Of a stretch of DNA of 64,000 nt, positions 9,701 to 18,438 are shown piece after piece (the stretch's first letter is position 1; every line of letters starts with the position of its first letter). The notes below the pieces were generated by a model, which had not been told where the DNA came from, ran no database searches, and saw only the letters and a list, made by a program, of their open reading frames with translations. The stretch comes from Maricaulis sp042095695 (lineage in GTDB: Bacteria; Pseudomonadota; Alphaproteobacteria; Caulobacterales; Maricaulaceae): NCBI GenBank assembly GCA_042095695.1, contig JBELMP010000002.1, forward strand, positions 1 through 64,000, given 5' to 3'. The position numbers and the translations under genes were made by a program.

Positions 9701-9869
9701 CCAGGGCTTCCTATCCGCGCTCGGCTACGGCCCCGGACCGATTGACGGGGCAATGGGCACACGCACACGCGAGGCCATCATGGCCTTTGAGGCTGATCAG
9801 GGATTACCGCGCACAGGCCGCGTCGACGCCGTTCTCATTGAGCGGCTGGAACGCGCCGTGAACGGCTAG
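6786..9869 (+). CDS. podJ: PodJ-like polar localisation factor
   Basis: A 1027-residue inner-membrane protein that probably organises a cell pole, as PodJ does in Caulobacter (polar recruitment of PleC, pili and holdfast factors). Residues 1-40 carry the PodJ-type start GGPWSVKGIDPRARARAKTA and MTLGEWLN. Residues ~55-460 are a long charged coiled coil with repeated heptads. Residues ~460-620 are Pro/Ala-rich and probably disordered. One membrane helix lies at about 640-662 (LIAIPMAALIMLGCAGAILL). The periplasmic part has SEL1-like repeats (about 767-918) and a C-terminal peptidoglycan-binding domain (about 966-1027, GYGPGPIDGAMGTRTREAI). This domain order is the PodJ order. The function is by homology. 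Confidence 0.88.
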   Translation: MSSGGPWSVKGIDPRARARAKTAARREGMTLGEWLNRVILDDNELAGAHWDDALEAYPGFDGAPSANDADDRLIRAMINRLSERIENAEQASARTLSELDKAISQLASNVVKSGQKQSEKLTASDRQLTDVQRSQVELAKRLKSLEGQVSSAAPGQGKAIEQTLMKLARRVYEYENDMAARLYEQEETGRDAYRQSEARIDTLEARTEKLADLADRLESSERGTNDSARQLETAFARLDERLRAVENRNASDNVDLERRFERLTDDVAKTIAETRNQLGHTAGRVEDSERRQIDSMARLGDEISRLAQAIDTRFSENERRAEEARKDRRTEDALNTRIDAVRQENRDSMRRMAEEVTKLGRTLAERIERSEKRASHAVAAATDRMTEAVERIEKAGSNGEAELEDRLRQSEERTASKIDEAVGGVQERLAALRSETEETLTPVQRAMTALADRLERIEGKAQTPETTPEATPEPGQTAPASAPSAAPAGPSYQTPDLSQPLGPPPQAEIPASHFDSGKTDPFLNAPDPVAPEPMSEPASAPVSQPLAAPVLREPAQPAINPQATPLPTKRQARRARREQAAAHQAAPAEARAPLPPRPTARAGATADADFLASARERTRSTQDYGSYGAENRPSKFSRATLIAIPMAALIMLGCAGAILLWEAIQGPDETTIIAGNENSAFLAQIEAGLAEEDATTSNAPATEATPPSEEASPIEAEPVTQAPANMVADASGSVTPAPVEADDLPAAAPSLAATGASEGRPTLQSAAADGNPIARYQLGLQQLEAGDARSAAILLRRAAEQGVPDAQYRYAKLLETGEGVDIDLEEARRWTERAANAGHRRAMHNLAVMYYYGTGAERNFESAARWFQEAALLGLQDSQFNLALLFESGQGVPLSLPDAYAWYMISASANDTTSQERAVDLEEMMEADALTQARQAATSFQPRPIDPEVNGLYQGQPWDRTATANPADVERVQGFLSALGYGPGPIDGAMGTRTREAIMAFEADQGLPRTGRVDAVLIERLERAVNG

Positions 9870-9877
9870 AGGGCGCG

Positions 9878-10816
9878 GTGCAGATCTACCTGCCTATCGC
9901 AGAGGTCTCGGTAAATATCTTTGTCTTGTTGGGGCTTGGCGCCGGTGTCGGATTCCTCTCGGGCATGTTTGGTGTCGGCGGCGGGTTTCTGATGACACCG
10001 ATCCTGATGTTCATCGGCATCCCGCCCACAGTCGCCGTTGCATCCGAAGCCAATCAGATTGTCGCGTCCTCGGCCTCAGGCGCACTGGCCCACTGGGTTC
10101 GCAAATCTCTTGATCCGAAAATGGGCCTGGTCCTGCTCGCCGGCGGTGTCGCGGGCTCCGTTTTCGGCGTCCGGCTCTTCGCCATACTGTCGACACTGGG
10201 ACAGATCGATCTGGTAATCCGGCTCAGCTATGTCGGCTTTCTGGGCATTATCGGCTCCATCATGCTGGTTGAGAGTGTGCGGGCGATACGCCGCCGTACC
10301 CAACCGGCAGAACGCCGCGAAGGCGGCAGCTTGCGCCGCAAGCGGAACTGGATTGATGCCCTGCCGCTGAAAATGCGCTTTCCAAGGTCGGGCCTTTATA
10401 TCTCGGTCATCCCGCCTATCGCGATCGGCTTCCTGGTCGGTACGCTGGCAGCAATCATGGGCGTGGGCGGCGGTTTCGTCATGGTCCCGGCCATGATCTA
10501 TATCCTGCGCATGCCGACCAGTGTCGTCGTCGGCACCTCACTCTTCCAGATCTTTTTTGTCTCAAGCCTGACCACGGTCTTGCAGGCGGCGCAGAACCAG
10601 ACTGTCGATGTGGTGCTGGCATTGTTGCTGACCATTGGCGGGGTCATTGGCGCCCAATTCGGCGCCCGGGCGGGGCGCTATGTGAAGGCCGAGGATCTGC
10701 GCGCACTGCTGGCGATCATGGTGCTCGCCGTCTGTGCCAAGGTCGGATTTGAACTTATCGTCACGCCTGCAGATCTGTATGTGGTCCTGCCGCGCGGGCT
10801 GGAAGGCGGCCATTGA
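9878..10816 (+). CDS. TauE/SafE-family sulfite exporter-like permease
   Basis: A 312-residue polytopic inner-membrane protein. It has a GTG start 8 bp after podJ. Two related halves each carry the family glycine motif: GMFGVGGGFLMTPILMFIGIP (first half) and AIMGVGGGFVMVPAMIYIL (second half). They are separated by a basic cytoplasmic loop (RRRTQPAERREGGSLRRKRN). TauE/SafE proteins move sulfite, sulfoacetate or related organosulfur anions. The stop overlaps the ATG of the TIGR02186-type gene by 4 bp, a pairing common in Alphaproteobacteria that suggests a joint function. The substrate is unknown. Confidence 0.88.
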   Translation: MQIYLPIAEVSVNIFVLLGLGAGVGFLSGMFGVGGGFLMTPILMFIGIPPTVAVASEANQIVASSASGALAHWVRKSLDPKMGLVLLAGGVAGSVFGVRLFAILSTLGQIDLVIRLSYVGFLGIIGSIMLVESVRAIRRRTQPAERREGGSLRRKRNWIDALPLKMRFPRSGLYISVIPPIAIGFLVGTLAAIMGVGGGFVMVPAMIYILRMPTSVVVGTSLFQIFFVSSLTTVLQAAQNQTVDVVLALLLTIGGVIGAQFGARAGRYVKAEDLRALLAIMVLAVCAKVGFELIVTPADLYVVLPRGLEGGH

Positions 10817-11550
10817 TGATTATCGCACTGATCGCCAGCCTTTTTGCGCAACAGGTCACACCGGACGCCCCGTCGATCATGCCGGCCTTCACCAAGGACA
10901 TTGTCGAAATCCGGCAGGATTTCGCCGGTGAGGAGCTCATCCTGTTCGGCGCGACACAGGGACTGACAATCCAGGACGAGATTGTCGTAATCCTGCGCGG
11001 GCCGGCACAGGACCTTCGGGTCATGCGACGGGCTCGCACATTCGGCATCTGGGTCAATACCGCGCCTCGTGATTTCGAGGATGTGCCCAGCTATTACGCT
11101 GTCTCCAGTACGCGTCCGCTGGCCGAGATCGCCGACCCCGAAGCCCTGATCAATCGTGGCATTGGTCTGCAGAACCTCATGTCCGATACGGCAGCCGCCG
11201 ACGACGATACCGATCGGGCATACCGGCAGGCCGTCGAGCGCGCGGGAATACGCAACGCGCTCTATGTGAATGATCCGGTAGGCGTTGAGGTTCTTGATGG
11301 TGGACTGTTCCGGGCGCGACTGGCCCTGCCACCGGTGACACCTGTCGGGACCTATAATGCCGAGGTTTATCTCTTCCGCGACGGCCGACCGATCGCCAAT
11401 CGGACGATCAGCCTCTATGTCGAAAAGGCCGGGATAGAGCGCTGGGTCTATGATTTCGCCCACCAATGGCCGCTGTTATACGGCCTGGCCTGCGTCATTC
11501 TCGCTGCCTTCGCCGGCTGGGCGGCCGCCTCGGCCTTCAACCGTCGCTGA
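10813..11550 (+). CDS. TIGR02186-type membrane-anchored protein
   Basis: A 245-residue protein. A short hydrophobic leader (MMIIALIASLFAQQ) precedes a periplasmic domain (about 25-215). A C-terminal membrane helix (QWPLLYGLACVILAAFAGWA, about 220-240) anchors it. The segments FTKDIVEIRQDFAGEELILFG and VVILRGPAQDLRVMRRARTFGIWVN are characteristic of the TIGR02186 family, which is regularly coupled to TauE/SafE permeases. The 4-bp overlap with the permease gene agrees. The biochemical role is unknown. A periplasmic accessory to anion export is a reasonable inference. Confidence 0.82.
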   Translation: MMIIALIASLFAQQVTPDAPSIMPAFTKDIVEIRQDFAGEELILFGATQGLTIQDEIVVILRGPAQDLRVMRRARTFGIWVNTAPRDFEDVPSYYAVSSTRPLAEIADPEALINRGIGLQNLMSDTAAADDDTDRAYRQAVERAGIRNALYVNDPVGVEVLDGGLFRARLALPPVTPVGTYNAEVYLFRDGRPIANRTISLYVEKAGIERWVYDFAHQWPLLYGLACVILAAFAGWAAASAFNRR

Positions 11551-11594
11551 TCGTCAGCTTTGCCTTCGCCCGCTCGGAGACTAGGTCCCATCGC

Positions 11595-12068
11595 ATGGCA
11601 AAACCATTCAACATTCCCCCGATCGCGCTCTGGCTCGGACTTGGCGGCTGGATTCCCTTCTGGGTGCCGGTCGCCCTATCGGCACAGGCCTTGATCTCAG
11701 GACGCAGCGCCGCGGCGGAGGAAATGGCCTTCACCATTTACGCTGGTCTCATCCTCAGCTTTCTCGGCGGCGTGAGATGGGGCGGAGAAATCGTCCGCCG
11801 CGACCCGCCGGATCTTCCGATCCTGACCGCTTCCATCCTGCCATCCCTCGGCGCGCTCGCGGCGGCCTTCATTCACTGGGCCGGACAGCCCATGCTCGCC
11901 TGGGCGGCGCTGGCCACCGGCTTTTGGATCATGCTCGTCTGGGACCGCCGTTCGGTTCGGCAAATGACGCTGCCAAAATGGTTCGGCGCACTTCGCCTGA
12001 TTCTGACGTGCGGAGTGTTTCTGTCCTGCCTCGCCATGGCCGCGATTTACAGCCTCTCCCGGAGCTGA
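11595..12068 (+). CDS. DUF3429-type small membrane protein
   Basis: A 157-residue protein from the ATG at 11595. A longer frame beginning at 11466 would overlap the preceding gene and add a non-hydrophobic tail, so it was not used. It has four to five hydrophobic segments. GLGGWIPFWVPVALSA, YAGLILSFLGGVRWGGEI and ILPSLGALAAAFIHW match the DUF3429 pattern, with the conserved FLGGVRWG. The function is unknown. It ends convergently with the PdeM gene, overlapping it by 22 bp. Confidence 0.8.
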   Translation: MAKPFNIPPIALWLGLGGWIPFWVPVALSAQALISGRSAAAEEMAFTIYAGLILSFLGGVRWGGEIVRRDPPDLPILTASILPSLGALAAAFIHWAGQPMLAWAALATGFWIMLVWDRRSVRQMTLPKWFGALRLILTCGVFLSCLAMAAIYSLSRS

Positions 12069-12766
12069 GGGCGATCGGCGACCAGCTGGCCTGCCGCGAT
12101 GGCATGCAAGGCGGTCTGCCCCATGACCAGGACGTCAGGCGTCCGTCCGAAACAGGCCGTGAACGCCGCATCACGGACATTGAGCCCGCCGGTAAAGGCG
12201 CCAAAGGCCGGCATGATCAGGCGCTGACCGTCGGTGGCGAAACAGCGCCGTCGCACGGAACGGCCACGCCCCCGGACCTTGGCACAGGGATGAAGATGGC
12301 CGGCTATTTCACCGCGTGCCGGCGCTTCCAACGGTTCATGGCGCAGCGTCAGGGCACCGAGCTGCAATTCATGCCGAATATCGCCGCCCAGATCCTGTGG
12401 TGGCTGCGGGTCGTGATTGCCTTCGATCCAGGTCCAGCGTGCCGTACGCGCCACGAGTTCTCGAAGTCGCTCACGATCTTCGGCGTCCATGCGGTGTTCC
12501 GCCCACATGTCGTGGAAACTGTCACCCAATGCAATGACATGGACGGGCGCATGAAAGTCGAGTGCGTCCACCAGTCGGGACAGGGTTGCCCGCGTATCAT
12601 AGGGCGGCAGCATCTGGCCGCTGCGGGCAAAGGCTGAACCTTTCTCGAAATGCAGGTCCGACACGATCAGCGCGCCATGTTCCGGCAAGACCAGAACACC
12701 ATCGGCATCCGCAAGCGCTGCCTCTCCGGCAAGGTTGAGTTTCAGGGTGGCACGGCGGTCGGTCAC
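12047..12766 (-). CDS. pdeM: Ligase-associated DNA damage response endonuclease PdeM
   Basis: A 239-residue calcineurin-like metallophosphoesterase. The metal-site blocks are in order: SDLHFEKG (about 35-42), ALGDSFHD (about 79-86), EGNHDP (about 114-119) and the C-terminal GHLHPCAKVRGRG. PdeM proteins act with an ATP-dependent ligase, an exonuclease and an Lhr-type helicase in bacterial DNA repair. The start overlaps the helicase stop by 4 bp (ATGA), so translation is coupled. The ligase and exonuclease usually found alongside are absent from this window. Confidence 0.9.
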   Translation of the reverse strand: MTDRRATLKLNLAGEAALADADGVLVLPEHGALIVSDLHFEKGSAFARSGQMLPPYDTRATLSRLVDALDFHAPVHVIALGDSFHDMWAEHRMDAEDRERLRELVARTARWTWIEGNHDPQPPQDLGGDIRHELQLGALTLRHEPLEAPARGEIAGHLHPCAKVRGRGRSVRRRCFATDGQRLIMPAFGAFTGGLNVRDAAFTACFGRTPDVLVMGQTALHAIAAGQLVADRPQLRERL

Positions 12767-15240
12767 GAATTCGGGGCTCCCAGGGCTTCCGCGATCAGAT
12801 CCTCCGATGCGTCTTCCAGAATGCTTTCATGGCCCTCACCATAGACAGGCTCCTTGCCGACTTCGAGCATGACCGGCACTGCAAGGGGCGAGATGCGGTC
12901 GAGTGCCTGATGCATGATCTTGCCCTTGACCCGTGACAAAGCCTGTCCGAGGCGTCGGATATCGAGCAGTCCCGTCGCCGCATCCTGCCAGGCGGCTTGC
13001 AGCAGAAGATGGTCCGGCTCGTGCTCACGCAGGACGTTGTAAATCAGGTCCGTCGAGAAAGTGACCTGGCGCCCGGTCTTCTCCTGGCCGGGAAAACGCC
13101 GCTCGATCAGGCCCGCAATTACCGCACAATTGCGGAAGGTCCGTTTCATCAAATCGCTTTCGGCAAGCCAGGCATCAAGGTCGTCGCCCATTATGTCCTC
13201 GGCAAAGAGGGCATCAAAGTCCAGCCCGCTCAGATCCTTCAATCCCCACACTGCGAGCGCGTATTCATTGGCGACAAAGCCCATGGGCCGCATGCGCATG
13301 CGCTCAAGGCGACGGGTCAGCAACATGCCCAGGGTCTGATGCGCCAGCCGGCCTTCAAACGGGTAGCAGACCAGATAGTATTTTGCTGCGCGCGGATAGG
13401 TCTCGACAAGCAGTCCATCGGCCGGCGGTAATTGCGATTTTTCCTTTTGAAGCGACAGCCAGTCCTGGACCTGAACCGGGAGTTTGGACCAGGCATCAGG
13501 CGCCTGGACGAGATCTCGCACTCGTTTTGCCAGATAGGTCGACAGCGGAAACTTCCCGCCCTGATAGCTGGGAATTTTCGGCTCCGGATCGCTGGAGCGC
13601 GTGACCCGGGCGGTCATCTCCTCAATGCCCTCGAATTGCAGGATCTGCCCGGCAAACAGAAAACTGTCGCCTGGCACCAGCTGTTCGACGAACCATTCCT
13701 CGATCTGACCGAGGCGACGCCCGCCCCGGCCGCGCGCCGCCAGCTGAACATCAAGCATCGGGGCTTCCACAATCGTTCCAACATTCAGCCTGTGGCGCTG
13801 GGCAATCTGCGGATTTCGCGCCCGCCAGCCCCCTTCACGCGCGCGGACCAACCGACGAAAACGGTCATAGGTGTTCAGCGCATAGCCGCCGGTCGCTGTA
13901 AAATCGACGGCACGGTCAAACAGTTCACGATCCAGATGGGCATAAGGGGCTGCGCTGCGCACTTCTGCGAAAAGCTGATCCGCTTCAAAGGCCTCGCCAC
14001 AGCCTCGCCCCATAATGTGCTGGGCCAGGACATCCATGGCTCCGGCCTGCAAGGGTTCTCCGTCCAGGACATGTTCCGCCACGGCGTCGCGAGCGGCTTC
14101 GCATTCCAGATGTTCGAACCTGTTCGTCGGCGCGAGGATTGCGCGGGAGGGGGTATCAAGCCGGTGATTGGCCCGGCCCAGGCGCTGGATCAGGCGGGAT
14201 GACCCTTTCGGCGCACCCAGCTGGACAACGAGATCCACATCACCCCAGTCAATGCCCAGATCCAGGGTCGAGGTACACACGACGGCCTTGAGCGCGCCCT
14301 TGGCCATCGCCGCCTCGACCTTGCGACGCTGTTCCGGAGCCAGCGAGCCGTGATGCAGGGCGATGGGTAGATTGTCCGTATTGATCTGCCAGAGCGACTG
14401 AAATGTTGCCTCGGCCTGCGCCCTCGTATTGACGAAGACCAGTGACAGCCGGGCCTGTTTGATCTCGGCGTAGATATCGTTCAACGCATGCCGTCCGGAA
14501 TGCCCGGCCCAGGGAATGCGATCGTCCGGGTCAAGAATGTCGACCCGTGGCCGCGCCCCAGCCGCGCCGCGCACAATCCGGGCGAAAGCGGGCTCAGCGG
14601 GCGGTTGGGGAACCAGCCAGCGGGCCAGCCCCTGCTCGTCTGCAACCGTTGCCGACAGGCCAACACGCTGCGCATCGGGCGCCCAATGGCTCAGCGCCGC
14701 CAGCGCCAGTGACAGCAAATCCCCGCGTTTTTGAGGCGCGATGGCGTGAATTTCATCGATAATGATCCGTTGCAGGTCCGCGAAAAAGACCGCCGCATTC
14801 TGGGTGGCGCAGAAAAGCGAAACCTGCTCAGGCGTGGTCAGGAGAATATCCGGCGGATGCGCACGCTGTCGCTGGCGTTTCGACGCGGAGGTATCACCGG
14901 TCCGGGTCTCGATCCGCAAGTCGAGCCCCATCTCCTCCACCGGAGTCATGAGATTGCGGGCGACATCGACGGACAATGCCTTGAGCGGCGAGATGTAAAG
15001 CGTATGCAGACGATGGGGGCGCCGACTCTGACCGGCAGATGGCGCAAGATCGATCAGGCTGGGCAGAAATCCGCCCAGCGTCTTGCCACCGCCTGTCGGT
15101 GCTATGAGCAGGGCGTGCTCACCGGCCTGGGCTGCCGCAATCATCTCCAGCTGGTGGCCGCGCGCTGCCCAGCCGCGCGTATCGAACCAGCGCTGGAAGC
15201 GTTCCGGCAGGAGATGGGATAGATCGGCAGGCGCGGACAT
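12763..15240 (-). CDS. Ligase-associated DNA damage response DEXH-box helicase (Lhr-like)
   Basis: An 825-residue superfamily 2 helicase from the ATG at 15240. This length is usual for the family. The frame extends to 15354, but the added 38 residues are low-complexity and lie in the divergent promoter region. Motif I is APTGGGKTLG (about 45-54) and motif II is IIDEIHAIAP (DEIH). Motif III is LSATV, and motif VI is QRLGRANHR. An Lhr-core winged-helix/DEAD-associated C-terminal half follows (LYNV-type region, GLKDLSGLDFDALFAEDI). It is predicted to unwind DNA in concert with PdeM. The partners LigB-type ligase and exonuclease are not adjacent here. Confidence 0.9.
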   Translation of the reverse strand: MSAPADLSHLLPERFQRWFDTRGWAARGHQLEMIAAAQAGEHALLIAPTGGGKTLGGFLPSLIDLAPSAGQSRRPHRLHTLYISPLKALSVDVARNLMTPVEEMGLDLRIETRTGDTSASKRQRQRAHPPDILLTTPEQVSLFCATQNAAVFFADLQRIIIDEIHAIAPQKRGDLLSLALAALSHWAPDAQRVGLSATVADEQGLARWLVPQPPAEPAFARIVRGAAGARPRVDILDPDDRIPWAGHSGRHALNDIYAEIKQARLSLVFVNTRAQAEATFQSLWQINTDNLPIALHHGSLAPEQRRKVEAAMAKGALKAVVCTSTLDLGIDWGDVDLVVQLGAPKGSSRLIQRLGRANHRLDTPSRAILAPTNRFEHLECEAARDAVAEHVLDGEPLQAGAMDVLAQHIMGRGCGEAFEADQLFAEVRSAAPYAHLDRELFDRAVDFTATGGYALNTYDRFRRLVRAREGGWRARNPQIAQRHRLNVGTIVEAPMLDVQLAARGRGGRRLGQIEEWFVEQLVPGDSFLFAGQILQFEGIEEMTARVTRSSDPEPKIPSYQGGKFPLSTYLAKRVRDLVQAPDAWSKLPVQVQDWLSLQKEKSQLPPADGLLVETYPRAAKYYLVCYPFEGRLAHQTLGMLLTRRLERMRMRPMGFVANEYALAVWGLKDLSGLDFDALFAEDIMGDDLDAWLAESDLMKRTFRNCAVIAGLIERRFPGQEKTGRQVTFSTDLIYNVLREHEPDHLLLQAAWQDAATGLLDIRRLGQALSRVKGKIMHQALDRISPLAVPVMLEVGKEPVYGEGHESILEDASEDLIAEALGAPNS

Positions 15241-15377
15241 GATCCAGACATAGCCGTCACTTGTCCCGGTGGGAATGCTCGCACTGCCCCGGGGGACAGG
15301 AGGGGTGAGCGTCCCTCTGACCTTTTGCCGCGTTTTCGCCATGCTCAGGCTCAAGCTGATGCCTGCGAGGAATTATC

Positions 15378-16331
15378 ATGGACCATGCCGTAATCGAGCG
15401 TTATCGCGCCCTGGACGCAGCCTTTGTGGCCCGCGCAGGCCGCGGGGACCGTCTCACGGCGCGCTTTGCCGCCCTCGCCGGCCTGTCGGCGCCCCAGGAC
15501 GTTGAAACCCTGATCGAACGCAGTTTCGAAACCCGCGATTCCCTGAACCGTGTTCTGGGTCTCTGGCGCGCGCCCAGCAAGTCCATGCGACTGGTTTTCG
15601 CCACCGCTCTGGTCGCTTCGGAGCGCTCCGCCGAGCATTTCTTCGAAGCCCGCAGGGCCTTGCGGGAACGGCGCGACCAGCGCGGCAGCCGCGCGCTCTC
15701 TCACGGCGGGGCGTGCGCTGCCCTGGCGCTGATCGCCGCGGGCGGCCATCCGCATCAGGCCGATCAATTCTACGATATTCTTGATGCGATTGCCGCCCCG
15801 TGGTGGCGACGGGAGGCCAGTCGCGAAGAGATCATCGCTGCCGCACTGGCGGCCATGGGCGATCTTCCTGACGAGGCCCGCGCCCGGCTCGACAGGGCCC
15901 GGCAGACCCTGCGCGACGCTCATATTCCTGATTCAGCGGTTGAGGCGGCCGCCTATGAAGTCGCCTTTTTTGAACCCGAGGCTGGCGATGTCGCGGCCTC
16001 ATGGACCGCGTTGAGCATTGCCGTGCGCGGACGCAGCGCGCTGAAGAATGGAGTTGGCAAGACCGGACTGGCCATTTTGTCAGCGCAGGGACATGGCCAG
16101 GAAGTGGCCGACGCGCTGGTGGATGCGTTTGACGGGTTGAGGGAGATACGTCCGCGCATTTCCTCCCAGGTCTCGGCACGGATCGCCCAGCGTCTGGCCC
16201 AGGCGCAGCTGGGCAGCAGGGCACCGATGAGTGCCGCGAGCGATCTGGCGGCGATTCTGGCGGCGCAGGCGGCGATGATCGCGGCCGTCACCGCAGCGAC
16301 GACGAGCGCGACAGTCGCAGCGACCAGTTAG
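15378..16331 (+). CDS. Conserved alpha-helical protein of unknown function
   Basis: A 317-residue soluble protein starting MDHAVIERYRALDAAFVARA after an AGGA site. It is almost wholly alpha-helical and rich in Ala and Arg. It has ALSHGGACAALALIAAGGHPHQADQFYDILDAI in the middle and a very alanine/threonine-rich tail (AAMIAAVTAATTSATVAATS) that could form a weak membrane or surface helix. There is no signal peptide or catalytic motif that I recognise. It is transcribed divergently from the helicase gene. A faint resemblance to DUF4003-type proteins is too weak to use as a name. Confidence 0.7.
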   Translation: MDHAVIERYRALDAAFVARAGRGDRLTARFAALAGLSAPQDVETLIERSFETRDSLNRVLGLWRAPSKSMRLVFATALVASERSAEHFFEARRALRERRDQRGSRALSHGGACAALALIAAGGHPHQADQFYDILDAIAAPWWRREASREEIIAAALAAMGDLPDEARARLDRARQTLRDAHIPDSAVEAAAYEVAFFEPEAGDVAASWTALSIAVRGRSALKNGVGKTGLAILSAQGHGQEVADALVDAFDGLREIRPRISSQVSARIAQRLAQAQLGSRAPMSAASDLAAILAAQAAMIAAVTAATTSATVAATS

Positions 16332-16390
16332 ACAGGTGACAGCGTCCTGATTTGCAGTCATGCTGCCCAGGCACATAATGGGGGGATGAT

Positions 16391-17113
16391 GTGCCGTTCA
16401 GGACTTTGAATTCGAAGAATATCCTCAAGACGCTCGAGCGCCTCGCGCTTCGGGTCAGTGAGCGTTTTCCTGACGCCGGCCTCAATCATGTCATCCAGGA
16501 ATTGATCGAACTCGGTCAGCGTGACCGGCGCCGAGCGGAGAAGCTTGCCAGACCCTATATCCTGCTCAGGCTGGGGATTTTCATCGCGATCGGCGCGGCG
16601 CTCCTGGCGCTGGCCTATATGGGCTACCGCCTGTCAGGCACGCTCGCGGTCGAGGATGCGAAGGCAGATATCTACACGATTTTCGAAGGCGTCGAAGCCG
16701 GGTTGAATATCGTCATCCTGGCAGCTGTGGCGATTTTCACCCTGACCCGGATCGAGGAAAGGTTGAAACGCTCGCAAGCCCTTGATGATCTCCACGAGCT
16801 ACGCTCCATCGCCCATGTCATTGACATGCACCAGCTCACCAAGGATCCGACGGCTCTGATGCGCCTTGGTCCGCGCACCGCCTCCTCGCCGGAGCGCGAG
16901 ATGAGCGAATTCGAGCTTAGTCGCTATCTCGATTATTGCGCCGAACTCCTCAGCCTCGCCGGCAAGGTCGCCGCACTTTATGCGCAAAGCTCGCGGGACC
17001 CGGTGGTGATTGCCTCGGTCAATGATATCGAAACGCTGACCTCGAACATGGCCTCGAAGATCTGGCAGAAAATCATGATCATTCGCTCGGGCCGCAATGG
17101 TGTTGAATCATAA
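16391..17113 (+). CDS. Two-helix membrane protein of unknown function
   Basis: A 240-residue protein from a GTG at 16391 with a GGGGG ribosome site. The neighbouring ATG codons at 16386 and 16389 are in another frame and quickly meet a stop. Two membrane helices lie at about 56-80 (LRLGIFIAIGAALLALAYMGYRL) and 98-118 (GLNIVILAAVAIFTL). A cytoplasmic helical domain with LDDLHELRSIAHVIDMHQLTKDP and a further helix around YLDYCAELLSLAGKVAALYAQ follow. The family is not recognised. It may form a unit with the MscS gene 90 bp downstream, but nothing shows this directly. Confidence 0.72.
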   Translation: MPFRTLNSKNILKTLERLALRVSERFPDAGLNHVIQELIELGQRDRRRAEKLARPYILLRLGIFIAIGAALLALAYMGYRLSGTLAVEDAKADIYTIFEGVEAGLNIVILAAVAIFTLTRIEERLKRSQALDDLHELRSIAHVIDMHQLTKDPTALMRLGPRTASSPEREMSEFELSRYLDYCAELLSLAGKVAALYAQSSRDPVVIASVNDIETLTSNMASKIWQKIMIIRSGRNGVES

Positions 17114-17204
17114 CCGGCACACCGCACAGGCGAAATTGCAATTTCCCATTCATCAAAAGCCTGATAGGCGGTGCTATTGGATAGGCAAATAGCAGGGGGC
17201 TGAA

Positions 17205-18035
17205 ATGAATCCCGAAGAGTTCATGAATGCTGAAACCATGTCTGCGCTGATCGAGCGCGGCATCAATGCGGGCACAAGCGTTGTCCTCGCAGCACTGATT
17301 TTTATCGTCGGCATGATCATCGCCGGCATGGTCCGCGGAGCAGTCCGCAAGGCGGCCATGCGCAGCGAGCGCATTGACGACACGCTGGGCAATTTCTTCG
17401 CCTCCATCGCCTATTACGGCATTATGGCGATCGTCGTGATTGCCGTCCTCAATCGCTTCGGTGTTGAGACGACCAGCCTGGTTGCAGCGCTCGGTGCCGC
17501 AACGCTGGCCATCGGCCTGGCCTTGCAGGGCACGCTGTCCAATCTCGCAGCCGGGGTCATGATCATTCTCTTCCGCCCCTATCAGCTGGGAGACTGGGTC
17601 GAAGTCGCCGGTCAATCCGGTGCCGTCAAAGATATCAACCTGTTCACCACCGAGCTGGCGACGGGCGACAACAAGAAGGTCATCGTTCCCAATGGAGCGG
17701 CCTGGGGTGCGGTGATCACCAATTACTCGGCGAATGATACGCGCCGGGTCGATCTCGTCTTCTCCATCGACTATGCCGACGATATCGACAAGGCAATGAG
17801 CGTTATCGAGGACACGCTGAATGGCGATGACCGTGTCCACAAGGACCCGGCTGTCTTTACCGCCGTCAGCGCGCATGGCGGGTCTTCGGTCGATATTGTC
17901 GCCCGTGCCTGGTGCAATACCGGCGATTACTGGGGCGTCCACTTTGATGCGATGAAGAATGTCAAAACCGCATTCGACGACAAGGGCATCTCCATTCCCT
18001 ACCCGCATCAGGTCAATATTACCCGCAAGGCCTAG
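17205..18035 (+). CDS. Small-conductance mechanosensitive channel, MscS family
   Basis: A 276-residue inner-membrane channel of E. coli MscS size. It has three N-terminal helices. The pore helix is rich in Gly and Ala (LVAALGAATLAIGLALQGTLSN, about 88-110), followed by AAGVMIILFRPYQLGDWVEVAGQSG, the family's beta-domain entry. The cytoplasmic vestibule includes KVIVPNGAAWGAVITNYS. It opens under membrane tension to release solutes during hypo-osmotic shock. A GGGGG ribosome site precedes the ATG. Confidence 0.94.
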   Translation: MNPEEFMNAETMSALIERGINAGTSVVLAALIFIVGMIIAGMVRGAVRKAAMRSERIDDTLGNFFASIAYYGIMAIVVIAVLNRFGVETTSLVAALGAATLAIGLALQGTLSNLAAGVMIILFRPYQLGDWVEVAGQSGAVKDINLFTTELATGDNKKVIVPNGAAWGAVITNYSANDTRRVDLVFSIDYADDIDKAMSVIEDTLNGDDRVHKDPAVFTAVSAHGGSSVDIVARAWCNTGDYWGVHFDAMKNVKTAFDDKGISIPYPHQVNITRKA

Positions 18036-18096
18036 ATGGTTTAGGGTGCGGCATGAACGGCCCCGTTTGTGCCGCATTTTCTGCTAGAGTGACGAT

Positions 18097-18423
18097 ATGA
18101 GCCAGGATGCAACGCCCAGTCCCGATCGCGGGCAGACCGAGGATCGCAGCTTCGCGCAGCGCCTCCTCGCCTTTTCGACCGCTGATATTGTGCGGGTCGT
18201 CTTTCTCTGCCTCGTCGTGGGCCTTGTCCTCGCGGCCTTCAATGTCGATCCGGCCGAGCTTTGGGTCGATTTCTTCGGCACGCTCGCCGAAAGCATAGCC
18301 AGCGTCGTAGACACACTTCTCGGCAGCGCTGACCGGGCCATTGAATACTTCCTTCTCGGCGCTGTCATCGTCGTGCCGATCTGGGTTTTCATGCGAATTC
18401 TCGGTGCAATGAAACGCAATTAG
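18097..18423 (+). CDS. Small two-helix membrane protein
   Basis: A 108-residue protein with an N-terminal polar tail, one membrane helix at about 33-52 (IVRVVFLCLVVGLVLAAFNV) and a second at about 86-104 (FLLGAVIVVPIWVFMRIL). It resembles the small DUF6460-type membrane proteins found widely in Alphaproteobacteria, but this is a length and pattern match only. It lies 15 bp upstream of two thioesterase genes and may share their transcript. Confidence 0.65.
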   Translation: MSQDATPSPDRGQTEDRSFAQRLLAFSTADIVRVVFLCLVVGLVLAAFNVDPAELWVDFFGTLAESIASVVDTLLGSADRAIEYFLLGAVIVVPIWVFMRILGAMKRN

Positions 18424-18438
18424 TTTCACACTGAAGCT

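Noticed and set aside
15241..15354. Extended start of the Lhr-like helicase
   Set aside because: It adds 38 low-complexity residues in the divergent promoter; the ATG at 15240 gives the usual family length.
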